Below, in pieces: positions 33,120 through 44,047 of a DNA stretch of 64,000 bases. The notes beneath the pieces are model-generated. The model saw nothing but the letters and a program-made list of their open reading frames with translations, did not search any database and was not told where the DNA came from. Origin of the DNA: Cololabis saira (taxonomy: Eukaryota; Chordata; Actinopteri; Beloniformes; Belonidae). Each line of letters starts with the position of its first letter. Position 1 is the stretch's first letter. The translations under genes were made by a program, and so were the position numbers. The DNA lies in assembly GCF_033807715.1 (NCBI RefSeq), contig NC_084590.1:4616093-4680092 (forward strand), read 5' to 3'.

Positions 33120-34727
33120 TCAGTGGGACACATGTGCCTGTCGGGGCGCACAGATTTTTTTAATCCTTGGTGGCACTGAGGAGAGGGCCACTCGCAAGTC
33201 CTGCTCAACAGAGAGCCGTGACCTGGTCTTGTTCTTCATGTAAACAAGAGTGGAGAACGCCAACTCACACAGGTAGGTGGTGGGGAAATGAAGAAGTTGG
33301 TCGATAGCGTGGTGGGAGATGGTTGGGTATTCTGATGCACAAACCAACCAAAACTGATCGAGTGTGAGCTCACTAAATTTCAGTTTCAGCGTGCGGTCCG
33401 CACGGAGCTCTGCGCTCTCCTCTCTCTCCTTCATAGTGAGCTTCTCGGTTGAGGACTCGGACTCCTGGTTGAATGGGTCTCGGATCCAGTCATTGTCCTC
33501 GATGTCGGCCACACGTGGAAAATAGTGCTCAAACCTCTCTTTTAAGGTCTGAAGGTGTTCGGCATATATAGCGCGTCTGTGGATGATAAAATGTTTTCAT
33601 TCCTGCCCTGAAGCTTGGCGTTTAACTCGTTGAGATGCCCAAATATGTCTGCAAGGTAAGCCAGCCTGGCGCACCACCTCTCATCCGCGAGCCTGTCCTT
33701 ATGTGGGACAGCGTGTTCACGTGAAAATTCCAAAAGCTCTTCCCGAAGCTCGTAAAAACGGGATAGGACTTTCCCACGAGACAACCACCGTACCTCTGTG
33801 TGGAGGATCAGGCTTTGGTGGTCGGCTCCCATCTCAGCGCACAGCTGGGAGAAAAGGCGAGATGTCAGGGGCCTTGATTTGATGTAATTCACCATCTGCA
33901 CAGCCTGATTAAGCACCTCAGTCAACTCCGGGGGCATGGTTTTGGCAACTAATGCCTCTCGGTGCAAAATGCAGTGGTTGGTCACTATCTGTGGATTTTG
34001 TGCTTTTACCTTTGCAATAAAGCCTCTCACTCTCCCCGTCATACATGCCGCACCATCCGTGCACAGACTGACGCACATACTCCAGCACAGATTGTTTTCT
34101 TTTAAGTAGTTATCAGTTACCTTGAATATTTCTTCTCCCGTTGTGTGGCTTGCCATCTCTTTACAGAAGAAAAATGTCTCTTTAATAGAGTCGCCGCCAA
34201 CATACCTGACGTTTGCCAGGAGCTGGGCAGCCCCATTTATGTCGGTCGATTCATCGATTTGAAGAGAAAATCTGCCGCTCGCCTGCAGTTTCTCTGTTAA
34301 ATGTTGTTCAATGTCTTCTGACATGTCATCGATTCTTCTTTTGATTGTGTTATCAGATGCCGGCACCTTGGATAGCTCATTTGCGGCATCTGGACCCAGC
34401 ATGACACCTGCAATTTTTTTGCAAGCCGGGAGGATGAGTGTCTCCGCTATTGTGTGAGGTTTCTTTTGCTTTGCAATAAGCTCCGCTAGCATGTAACTAG
34501 CCTCCATTGCCTTTTCTGACACTTTCACACAATCCAACAAACGGTCTTCTCCCGACAGAGGACGCACTCCGGCTGAGGAATGTTGACATCCCCGGTCCAA
34601 CTGAAGCCATAAGACAGGTAACTTTCATGATACTGTCGGCTGACGGTTTTTTTCCTCTTTTCTTTCGGTGGGTTGTCGGACTCAGCAGTCTCTGCACTGG
34701 TGGTTGGTGGTGGAGAAAGCGCTCCAT
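33120..34727 (-). pseudogene. hAT transposase, ZBED5-like, near-complete
   Basis: The start MERFLHH at 34727 leads to a BED-finger beginning that is visible only in a shifted frame ([13 protein letters not shown], near 34570). The His half of the finger appears deleted. A 352-codon frame (34600-33542) then holds the RNase H-like core: [39 protein letters not shown] and [16 protein letters not shown]. After one frameshift near 33575 it ends in the hAT dimerisation tail (CELAFSTLVYMKNKTRSRL) at 33120-33512. Apart from the finger and two frameshifts the sequence is well preserved, suggesting recent activity of the family. Confidence 0.88.
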
Positions 34728-35485
34728 TTTCCCTCTTGTTTATGTTTTAATGTTGTGTTGACCTACTGCCTTTGGATATGTCACAGTCTAAAATTCGCAC
34801 CTGCGCAACTGCGCGGACAGCGAAATGTGGGATCCTCTGAGGATTTTTTAAAATAGTTTTTAGATAAAGAGTTTGCCTCTGTATTATGGAATGAGTGCAT
34901 TCAAAGTAGTATATAGTAAATTAAAATAATTATTTTTGTCTAGTTGTATACTATATTGCAGTAGGCTATGGCTGTCACAAAATCCCACGGCACACTTGGA
35001 CTTGCCTCAAGGCACACCAGTGTGCCGCGGCACACAGTTTGGGAACCACTGGCCTAGCCAGTCTCCAGACCTGAACCCAATAGAAAATCTTTGGAGGGAG
35101 CTGAAAGTCCGTATTGCCCAGCGACAGCCCCGAAACCTGAAGGATCTGGAGAAGATCTGTATGGAGTGGGCCAAAATCCCTGCTGCAGTGTGTGCAAACC
35201 TGGTCAAGAACTACAGGAAACATCTGATCTCTGTAATTGCAAACAAAGGTTTCTATACCAAATATTAAGTTCTGTTTTTCTGATGTACCAAATACTTATG
35301 TCATGCAATAAAATGCAAATTAATTACTTAAAAATCATACAATGTGATTTTCTGGATTTTTTTTTAGATTCCATCACTCACAGTTGAAGAGTACCTATGA
35401 TAAAAATTACAGACTTCTACATGCTTTGCAAGTGGGAAAACCTGCAAAATCGGCAGTGTATCAAATACTTGTTCTCCCCACTCTA

Positions 35486-35755
35486 ATTGTCAAATTGGTT
35501 TAATTTACTGTACGAATTGTTACAGATTACTTTTGTAATACTGTATTTGACCTGGTCTTGCCATTTTAAGAATGAGATGTACCTGCTGTACTCTACTGCC
35601 CTTACTTTTTAACAACTTGTGCTTTTTATTATTTTACCTCTTTTCTTATAATTTTATTTCATTTTATTTGTTATTTACTGTTTAATTGTGTCTTGCCGCT
35701 TTTGATGTTGATGTAAAGCACTTTGTGCTATACAAATAAACTTGCCTTGCTTTGC
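35486..35755 (+). repeat. Retroposon tail flanking Tc1
   Basis: Ends with GTAAAGCACTTTGTGC...ACAAATAAACTTGCCTTGC, like the tail at 12535-12612. It separates the Tc1 right end from resumed LINE A sequence, so Tc1 probably landed in a retroposon already sitting in the LINE. Confidence 0.5.
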
Positions 35756-35762
35756 CAAAATT

Positions 35763-37215
35763 GACAGTCTGCTACAATGCAGACTCTGTACCAGTCTTCT
35801 GTGGTGAAAAGAGAGATGAATGAAAATGCAACGCTTTCTGTTTACCAGGTGATCTATGTTCCTATCCTCACCTACTGTATGGTCACACTGTGGGTAGTGA
35901 CCAAAAGAATGAATCACGGATACAAGCAGCTGAAGTGAGTTTCCTCTGCAGGGTGGCTGGACTCTGCCTTATGAATTGGGGAGAAGTTTAGTCATCTGGG
36001 AGGGACTCAGAATAGAGTTTCTGTTCTTTCACATCGTGAGAAGCCAGCTTACATGGTTTGGGCTTCTGGTAAGTAGGCCCCCTGGATGCCTAGGCAGATG
36101 CAGGAGATGCCAGAGAGATGATGTATTTTGACCAGTGTGCTAGTTACTGAAAAACAGTGACTAGTTGCCGTTACTAGTTACTTCATTAAAAAAGTAACTC
36201 AGTTAGTAACTCAGTTACTTAGACCAAAAAGTAATGCGTTACTATGAAAAGTAACGATTTAGTTACTTTAAATAAAAACTTTTTTAAATGCTCCCATTAA
36301 TCCCCTCTAGCCTTCATTTCAGCAGGTTCTGTATGGATTTACATTGTGCATCGTGTTCTGCATTCTGATTGGCTAAACAGTCTCACCGCTTCTTCACTTC
36401 CTGTGTCAATAACGTTGGTTGCTTAGCAACAAGCTGAGAACGACCAATGAGCTTCAGCAGCAGCTCAAGAACGGGACCTTTGATGAATCGTTCATTACAG
36501 TCTCAGATATAATCAATGTCGGTTTATAAGAATCTTTTTGCCCAGAAGAAAAAAGAGCGACAACCACGACCCATAACTATTTTATTCTCTGGTAAAAACA
36601 CTCCTGCACCGCGGCTTTAGGAGAAAAAGACGCTACAGAGTCAGGATGTAGCGGCTCAGAAGAGCGGTGGAATACGTGCGAGGCGGGGCTGATCTCTGCA
36701 ATTTGAAGCCTTCTATAATAATTGTAAAAAGAATTTAACTTATCACGGGTTCTTTTTGGAACGTAACCCCTGCGAAAAACCAGGGATTACTGTAATGACA
36801 ATATCTCCACGTTGCGAAACTCTCCTTCTTTTGGCTCATGACCGTCATGTTTTTGAATAAACACACTACGTTTCCTCCGGTCTCCACGTGTGGGGAAAAA
36901 AAGCTTCACTGTAGCCAGAAATAACGGAGTAACGCACCGTTTGGTAACGGTAACTGCGTTACTGAATTTAAACAGTAATGCGTTAGAGTATTAGTTACCG
37001 CAAAACTAATGGCGTTACTGTAACGCGTTACTAAATAACGCGTTAGTCTCAACACTGATTTTGACTGGCCTGCGAACACCTTGGTATTAGCTGGGAGGAG
37101 CTGGGGGAGGTGGGCAGACAGAGGGAGGTTGGCCCTCTCTGCTTTGGCCACTGTTTCCATGACCCGGATTTGGATAAGTGGAAGTTGATGGCTAGCTGGA
37201 TGGATGGATAGATGG
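35763..37215 (+). mobile_element. LINE family A, 3' portion, interrupted
   Basis: Resumes with GCAGACTCTGTACCAGTC, then a GTAGTGACCAAAAGAATGAA block, to 36132. After the hAT MITE it continues GGCCTGCGAACACC to a GGATGGATGGATAGATGG tail near 37200. Together with 30843-31062 it is one LINE copy broken twice. Confidence 0.75.
36133..37057 (-). mobile_element. Non-autonomous hAT MITE, copy 2
   Basis: Same family as 1420-2343 but inverted; 925 bp from CAGTGTGCTAGTT to TCTCAACACTG. The 8-bp duplication ATTTTGAC is perfect (36125-36132, 37058-37065). Shared interior words include AGAAAAAAGAGCGAC and GTAACGCGTTA. Confidence 0.92.
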
Positions 37216-37463
37216 AAAGATAAATGGACGGAACAATCATCTGCTGATGTGAACCATGCCTCAGAAATAACAGTTCTCTGAAGACATATGATCAAGATTA
37301 TCTGATCTGCATCAGATTAGAAACGGACACAGTAATTTCAGAGTGCCTAGGCGTCCATCACTCAAGCTAGACAACATGTCTACAAATTAAGATCATTTTG
37401 AACCAAGGCTACTCTTTCCACAAGTGAGCACCAGGCCATGATCACTTCAAAGGTAAAACACAG

Positions 37464-38084
37464 ACTACGTTTACATGCAGTCAAAATTCAGGTTATTGCT
37501 AATATTCCGGTTACTGAAACATTGGGAATATTCCGTTTACATGGTAATTAATCATTTGGGATATCTGGATCAAACCAGCGACGCACGGAGAACGTGATGA
37601 CGCAATTACCGTCATTTCTGCTTCTTCTTCCTGTATCCAAATTCAAAACAAATGCTGCTTCACGCAACTTTTCTCTCACCTTCTTGTAAATCTTCTATCC
37701 CGGTACTTTCTACCGTCTACAAATGCAGAAATGTTCATATCCTTCATTACATTTATGAAGTGATTAGTCTCCTCCTGGTCTTGGTTTCTCCGTGTTTAGA
37801 AGAACTTCCTGGACTCAAAAGACCAGGATTCCTTGTGAACAGAGCATGTGCAGAAAACAAATTCCTGTTCCGTTTGATGGGGATATTCTGTTTGGTGTTT
37901 ACATGACCCAATATTCAGGTTTTAAAAGGAGTAACCCAGGGGTCATATTGGGGTTTTTAAAAACCAGAATATGAGCAAATTCGTCTTATTCAAAAGGGGT
38001 TATTGGTGTTTACATGGCCGTGCAATTTCGGGTTATTGCCAATATTCGGGTTTTAAAAGAGTTATTGATGCATGGAAACGCAGT
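37464..38084. mobile_element. MITE with ACTACGTTTACATGCA ends
   Basis: The terminal ACTACGTTTACATGCA and TGCATGGAAACGCAGT are near-complements. CACAG occurs on both sides (37459-37463, 38085-38089). Subterminal AATATTC and GGTTATTG words recur at both ends. Superfamily not assigned; ends recall the element at 58369. Confidence 0.65.
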
Positions 38085-38089
38085 CACAG

Positions 38090-39536
38090 AGTCCTCGGTG
38101 GGGTAAAGACAAACCTGCAGGTAACAGCTAATTATATCACCGGAACTGGCAAATATCTCTCTTCATGTGTTTATCATACATAAGCATTGAGCAAGGATGT
38201 TCATTGAGGAAAACTACAGAAAGAGCCTTTGCTTTTTGAATAAAATTGCTGCATTTCTGAAATTTGTCAAAAAGCACCCGTAAAAAAATGCCGTGGACAT
38301 GTCGTCTGGACTGATTAAACAATAGCTGAAAAGCGAGCTTACAACTACAAAATTGCAATGCTCCATTGTTTTTCAGACTTCCTGATATCACATTTGTGGT
38401 TTCTGGGTAGACATGAATATCTTGTTACTGTGCATCCAATGTCTGTTGTCAGCGAAATCTGTTTAAAAAGTTGTGGGCAAAGTTTTGATTGAGCAGACAA
38501 ATGAGTAAACAAACATTGTGGGAATAAAACAGACTGTAAACACTAACAAAAAAAAAAAGTAGCAGAAATAATGGCTTATTTTGACTCTGACTCTAAAATA
38601 TGTCTTCTTTCCACAGTGAATAATGAGAGCTTCTCCAGCCTAAGTTATTGAATAGAAGCGGCTGCATTTGTAATAAAGCAGAAAATATTATGGGCTGCTG
38701 TTAATATTGGAGATTTGATTGAAATGGATAGAGGGCCCACTGAATTATGGAAATCACTATCTTTAGCGGGCTCCCTCTTCTGAAACCGTTGCCTAGATTT
38801 TGGCAGATTTTTTATTTTTTTCATTTTGTTTTGATTGGTCATTACAGAAGAGATTTTTTTCATTAGCATACAACTGTAACAGAGTATTTAACTATGACAC
38901 GGGACTTTGTCTTAAAAACGTTGTGTGTTTTGAGTATTGGTAAGTATGGACACATGTTTGTATGTCAAAGCTTAAATGACCATGGACAACTATTTTTAAA
39001 TCTTGTTATTAAGATGCAAACAAATGATGCAGTGATAGTATCAGAGGTATTAGACCCAAATATTGGCTATTTTTCAATAAATGCCATAGTGGCCAAAGAA
39101 AAAAACAAATCTGTCAATCTCAAGAACAGTATATAAAAAAAAGAAAACCACACAATATTCATAAAAAAATTACTCCAGAAGCAAAAAAAATATAATTTAT
39201 TTAGTTTGACCTTATTCTTTCAACTGAGGTCACACTTGCCAGCAGCAACATCAACCTCTTTTCAGGTTCAATCTTCAGTTGAGGTAGTAAGAGAGCAATT
39301 GGCCAGATGGATTAAGTTTAGGAAAATATGTGTAATATATATATAGCACCACTTCTTTACACTCTATTGCCAAAGGAATGGTAGCATGCTGCTATCCACA
39401 ACATTATGTCAACTAAGAAGGTGTACTCGTTCCTATTTTATTTGTTTAGGAACCCAGTATCTTTCATATTTTGGGTTGGAATTCTTGACATATTTACCAG
39501 TGCTTGAAACTCCTTGGAGATTTCAACTAAAATTAA
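38090..39536. other. No gene seen
   Basis: AT-rich DNA with A-runs. Several frames of 70-85 codons show no recognisable domain. Confidence 0.4.
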
Positions 39537-40191
39537 AGCTGCAAGCAGCGATGAACGGGCCCTCGCTCCCTTGTGCACGTTCAGGCTGCAGTGGAAGCTT
39601 GTATGACTTGCATGTAGATTCTTCAGGCCTGGACATTTAGCAGATGAAACCACCCACGACTCTATATAGAACCCTTCAAAAGTTATGGCCGAAAGTATAA
39701 ACTATCAGATATCGACCAATCAGATGACGGTGCGGGGCTAATTTGCACCAATTATGGTCAAGGACTCAAAACCGAGTCAAATGACCCCAAACACGACTCT
39801 TTATGTCAAACCATTCAAAAATGATGGCAGAAAGTAGGATCTATCAAATATGGACCAATCAGATGAAGGGGGGGTGCGCTTTTTGGTGTCTATCGTCGCC
39901 ACGGTAACGCTTTTGACTGAGAAAAGTCATGCGCATCGTCGCAGGATGGAGACGCACATTTTGATGTATAACACACCTGGGTGCACGTTACGGTTTGGGC
40001 CGTATTAACTGCTGAAGGAATGGCATAAATTTCGCCAAAATTACATGGCTTGCGTGCAAACTTTGGTGATTTTTGGGGCACGTTTAGGGGGGCAAAGGCC
40101 CTCATTTTGTCGGAAGGAGGAAAAAAAATACAAGGATAAGGAAAATTCCTACAGATACAATAGGGCCTTCGCACTGTAAGTGCTCGGGCCC
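39537..40191 (+). repeat. Interspersed repeat, GGGCCCGAGCAC end, copy 2
   Basis: Starts AGCTGCAAGCAGCGATGAAC and ends GTAAGTGCTCGGGCCC, inverted relative to 16676-17447. TAA flanks both sides (39534-39536, 40192-40194), compatible with a 3-bp target duplication. There are no terminal inverted repeats and no coding capacity. Confidence 0.8.
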
Positions 40192-40194
40192 TAA

Positions 40195-41335
40195 TAATCG
40201 ACGGTAGCAGTAAGCAAGAAAAGCTGCATTATCCCATTTCTGCAGGACAGTGCTGGGTTTGGTGGACTACAGGTTTCAGGTCAACTTGTAAAATAGAAAT
40301 GTTTGCATGTGTCCATTTCATCATCATTAATATGTATATGCTTTCCCAGCATTCTTAGCAAGTGAAGAGAAAACGCTAACAGGCGCATGCACACGCACGC
40401 ACACGAACATGCACTACTTCCAGTATAAACATGTTTAAAACTGATTACATTTTCCATATCCAAACAATCCTCCACTATGTGAATTGGCTAATATGTATGC
40501 ATGCACGCTCCAAGCATTGCAAATGCAAATGAATATTTACCATGTCAATAAACCCACTACAATAGATTTTAATTGCCTGACGAAGATAGAAGAGAGGAGA
40601 AAAGAGGACATGCAGCTGTGTCATGGAGCCCATTAATTGTCCATGACTCTGACTGTGGTCCTCCCTTTACTTGACTTGCCTGACACGGGCCAATAAATAC
40701 TCAGTGTTTCTTGATTATATTGGAACACCCCTTCTTTAGCAAAGGTCTATGCTTCATATTGATCAATAATTACAGTAAAGGACAACTATCTGTTCCAGAC
40801 AATCACATGATAATTCAAAAGACCTTTATGTGTGTGATTCAAGGAAAAATGCTGTGTTTCTCTTTTTTGGTGCCACTGAAAGTAAAATAAATGAGAAGTC
40901 ATAGATACATCATGTCTATGATGCTTAATGGGTGATTCTGTTACTCGCTCGTGAGCATAAAAATTGCGAGGCAAAAGGTATTATGTGTAAATGACAGTTA
41001 TTCAGCTAGAGTGATACTTCTGTCAAAGTAAAAAAAAAAAAAATCCTAACATCCTACAGGGACAATCAAAAGGGTTACTACTACTATTTCTCCTTCACTC
41101 AATTTCGCCGCAGTGCAATACCCCCCCAGAGCGCTAGTTGATACTTTGTTTAGCTTCCGGCTTTTCCGGTCACAGTGAATCAAAGAGATAAGGACAACTA
41201 TTGTGCAAAAAAACAAAACAACCCAAAAAGGAACCGGAAATGTGTTGCTACCAAGCAAACCAATCACAGCCCTCTCGGTCTGTGTTGGGTCTGCGTCTCC
41301 TCGATGCGTAGTTACATTTTTTGGGAGGTGCACGT
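40195..41335. other. No gene seen
   Basis: No coding signal recognised. ACTTCTGTCAAAGTAAAA...ATCCTAACAT at 41016-41052 recurs at 44459-44491. Confidence 0.4.
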
Positions 41336-41340
41336 TAGGC

Positions 41341-41434
41341 TACTACGGCGTAGGCTACGGAGAGACTCCCACGTAGCCGCGTACCCTACGGCGTAGGCTC
41401 TGCGTTGATTTAACGCAGAACCATAATTCAGCCT
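41341..41434. repeat. Palindromic TTA MITE, truncated copy 4
   Basis: Keeps the right half (CCTACGGCGTAGGCTCTGCG ... AGAACCATAATTCAGCCT). The left half is reduced. The only copy in this window not clearly inside another element. Confidence 0.7.
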
Positions 41435-41435
41435 T

Positions 41436-41789
41436 AGGCAAGCTTTGTTTTCCAGCTCTACCAAACATAGAGTAAAATTATGTCCGAGGCCACTAGCAGT
41501 CTTTCTTGGAAGAGGGAGAACTGGATGGGTCTTTGCCTGGTCAGGCCAAAACTGCATTTTACAGCTCTCTCCCAAGACCTGCCAGTGCCAATGTCCTGGA
41601 TGTCTGTTTTCAACTAATTTGTGCTGTGGATGAATGTGGGTTTGACCTGGAACCAAGGCAGTGTAGAATCATCTCAACAGTTTGTGGAAGAGCTGGCATT
41701 ATCACTGGTCACTTCACAAAGGCAACAATGGTTCCCCACCAAGGCAGAAGGCCACAGCAAGGCAGGGACAGCACCAAGTTACAAAAATA
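41436..41789 (+). other. Open but unrecognised stretch
   Basis: A plus-strand frame of about 115 codons (41506-41853) begins here but runs into the pogo left end, so it is probably chance. No domain recognised. Confidence 0.3.
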
Positions 41790-41791
41790 TA

Positions 41792-42842
41792 CCGTATTTT
41801 CACGACCATTCGGCGCACCATGTGGAAAGGCGTACCCTCAGTTTTGTGTGTAATTTTTGGATTTAAAACACACATATGGCACACCGACCCAAAAGGCGCC
41901 GTCTACACACACGGAGCGCGCACACACGCGCGCCCCAAAACACACATACCCGCGCCGCAAAACACACACAAGCACACAAGTGTGCTTATTTAAAAATAGA
42001 GCGGGAGCAAAACTTAGTTTGATTGTATTTTATTTCAGTTTTTACATTAATCAAACCCTTCAAAGTCCTCATCCTCTGTTTCTGCATTAAAGAGCTCCGC
42101 TAATTCAGCTGTGCCAGTCCGAATTTCCTCGCTGTCAGAGTCACTTTCTGTGCCGTGCGGCCCCTCGGAAATGCCGGCTTTTGCAAAAGCCCGAACAGTC
42201 CCAGCAGACACGTTAGCCTACGCATGATGTGTGAAAAAAACCACCGGGTCGATGCACATAGACCTGCCTCAGCCACTCGATCATCATCTCTTCATCCATC
42301 CAGCCCTTTTCATTTGCCTTTATAATGACTCCGGCTGGAAAAGTCTCTTTAGGCAAAGTTTTTCTTTTAAAAATCACCATACAGTTTCTGTCCATCAGCG
42401 GGGCAGGCAAGCACAACAGTAAATGAGTGTGCTCTCCACCGCGCTCTCCACCGCGCTGTTCCTGTCCTCTCCACCATGTGATTCACCGGGATGTCGAATG
42501 TGAGCGGCACCTCATCCATGTTGGTGATATGGCTGGGCTGGATGAGTTTGTCGGTGATGTGTCGGCTGCAGAATGAGCGGAAGCTCTCCATCTTTTCCAT
42601 ATAATCCGCCGGGCGCTGCTGCTGCGCTGGCACCGTTTCATGAAGCGAAAGCACCAAGACTGACCTCCATGAAAATGTTCAATTTTCATTTCTTCCGCCA
42701 GCGCTACTGCTTTCAGTCGAATGGTGGCCGTTGAAACGCTCCTTCCACCCGCTCTGTGCTTCACACCTATCCGATACCTATCCGCATCAGTTATAGGGAT
42801 TAAAATGCCAACGGTCATGTTAGTGGTCAATAGGGATGTCAC
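41792..42842 (-). pseudogene. pogo/Tigger-like transposon end and transposase, internally deleted
   Basis: TA followed by CCGTATTTTCACGACCATTC at 41790 is the typical pogo-type left end. On the minus strand the transposase shows GRSVSTATIRLKAVALAEEMK (about 42700-42750), ITNMDEVPLTFDI with the first catalytic Asp (about 42490-42530), and then MVIFKRKTLPKETFPAGVII...GWMDEEMM...RPGGFF (about 42235-42380). The next residues are TVRAFAKAGISEG, so the segment with the second and third catalytic acids is deleted at about 42210-42235. An acidic tail ends at a stop at 42047-42049, with an AATAAAAT signal after it. Frames also shift. An hAT interrupts the N-terminal side; the right terminus was not found. 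Confidence 0.85.
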
Positions 42843-44039
42843 GATTACTTGTTTTCACTATTAACCGCGATTTTAAACGGCACGATTAATTATTCGTGAA
42901 GACTCCTAAACATCGTCACTTTCCAAAGATTACGCCGGGACCCGGAACCATAGACAGATCAGCGCAACTCGCACGGAACGAAAATAAAGTTACACAAGCG
43001 GAAGCGGAGCAGCTGAAGTGAAGTATGGATGAAGAGTTATTCCCCCCCAAAAAGCGGATAAAATCAGCTGTGTGGGATTATTATGGGTACCGCAAAAATG
43101 AGAAAGGGGTTATCGTTGACGATGGCTTTCCAGTGTGTAAACATTGCCGAAATAAATCCATTTATTTAATAAAAAATCCCCGGCCCGCGGGGACGGGCTG
43201 GGAGCGGGCTCGGACGCGAGGCTGCGCTCCGTCGCGGGCTCTGTTGATGGATTGTACCGTAGACCACTGCTGCTTCTGTTTTACATCCATTATTAAATAA
43301 ATGGATGTAATAATAAAAGAGTCTGCTAACTTAACGCTCCGTTGTTTAAAAAACGGCGCTCTTCCGTGTTTATTCTGCTTTGGTTGTTCAGTAACACCGT
43401 CCCCAGCCCCGCCCCCAGCCCCCGACGTAAGCACGTAGCTGACATTCCTGCACTTTAACCTGAACTGAAAGGACTTGAAGCAAGTCTTCTGCAGGTGGCT
43501 CCTGTCCTGCAGCCTTTCGCCACTTTTTTTGTTCCAAAAGGAAATACATAGCTAGCTTGTATTTAATTTCAGATGTGGTCTTGTTTATTTTCACTGTTAC
43601 AGTATTATTTATGTTTCAGAGGGCAGCTATAAGTCAAAAGCTAGCTAGATGTTTTTTCCTGTTTAAAAATTCTCTTCTCAGGTCCAAAAGAAATGTTCAG
43701 AAACATTTTTGTAATACAGTTTACAGTTTGCATGTAGCATTTGAAACGTTATTACCCAAAAGGGAAATCCTGCTGTGGATGATTAACACAGAAGTGATTT
43801 TTGTTTAATTCCAATGGTATTATTGTCATTAATGTTGTACTTTTTGGTTACTTTTCTTTGTTGCTAATATTTGGCATGGAAAATAAATGACATTTAAAGA
43901 TCTCTAAGGAGTGTTCATGTGATTTTACACATTCATAGTGTGAAATTAATTAATACATAATAATCGTGATAATCGTTAAATCGTGATTATTTCTCTGACA
44001 ATAATCGTACCAAGAAAATCTGTCATCGTGACATCCCTA
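42831..44039 (+). mobile_element. hAT element with TAGGGATGTCACGAT ends
   Basis: Ends TAGGGATGTCACGAT and ATCGTGACATCCCTA, with a perfect 8-bp duplication GTGGTCAA (42823-42830, 44040-44047). The 1209-bp element retains a short BED-finger exon but no catalytic domain. It sits in the pogo-like transposase region. Confidence 0.93.
43025..43300 (+). pseudogene. hAT transposase N-terminus with BED finger, truncated
   Basis: The frame opens MDEELFPPKKRIKSAVWDYYGY and shows the BED-type aromatic W-x2-YGY and C-x2-C (VCKHCRN) pattern, residues 15-42, as in ZBED1/4/6-like hAT transposases. After KSIYLIKN the sequence becomes GC-rich and unrelated, so the His pair and the catalytic core are missing. 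A truncated finger of this kind is unlikely to fold. The start is chosen by the motif and an AAGTATGG context. Confidence 0.7.
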
Positions 44040-44047
44040 GTGGTCAA

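Larger units (their letters stand above)
32298..35051 (-). mobile_element. hAT transposon (ZBED5/Charlie-like) inside Tc1
   Basis: Ends CAGTGGTTCCCAAACT and GTTTGGGAACCACTG, with a perfect 8-bp duplication GCCTAGCC (32290-32297, 35052-35059). It cuts the Tc1 transposase frame just before its DLNPIENLW motif. The 2754-bp element carries its own transposase on the minus strand and a V-SINE between that gene and the left end. Confidence 0.93.
31503..35268 (+). pseudogene. Tc1 transposase, split by an hAT
   Basis: The N-terminal paired-type helix-turn-helix is clear ([20 protein letters not shown], residues 10-30), followed by the second HTH region to about codon 105 (31820), where the frame breaks. 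The DDE parts remain visible in shifted frames: [11 protein letters not shown] at 31951-31983, [11 protein letters not shown] at 32207-32240, and [15 protein letters not shown] at 35062-35108 after the hAT insertion. The frame ends at 35266-35268. All three catalytic acids are present as codons, but frameshifts and the insertion inactivate it. Confidence 0.9.
31133..35483 (+). mobile_element. Tc1-like transposon, interrupted
   Basis: Ends CAGTGGGGAGAAC and GTTCTCCCCACT sit next to TA (31131-31132, 35484-35485). Long terminal inverted repeats of roughly 200 bp include TATTTGATACACTGCCGATT and GCATTTTATTGCATGACA on both sides. Without its insert (32298-35059, that is, the hAT plus one copy of its target duplication) the element is about 1.6 kb, the normal Tc1 size. 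Confidence 0.92.

Noticed and set aside
41506..41853. 115-codon plus-strand frame
   Set aside because: It crosses into the pogo-like left terminus and shows no domain, so it is most likely chance.
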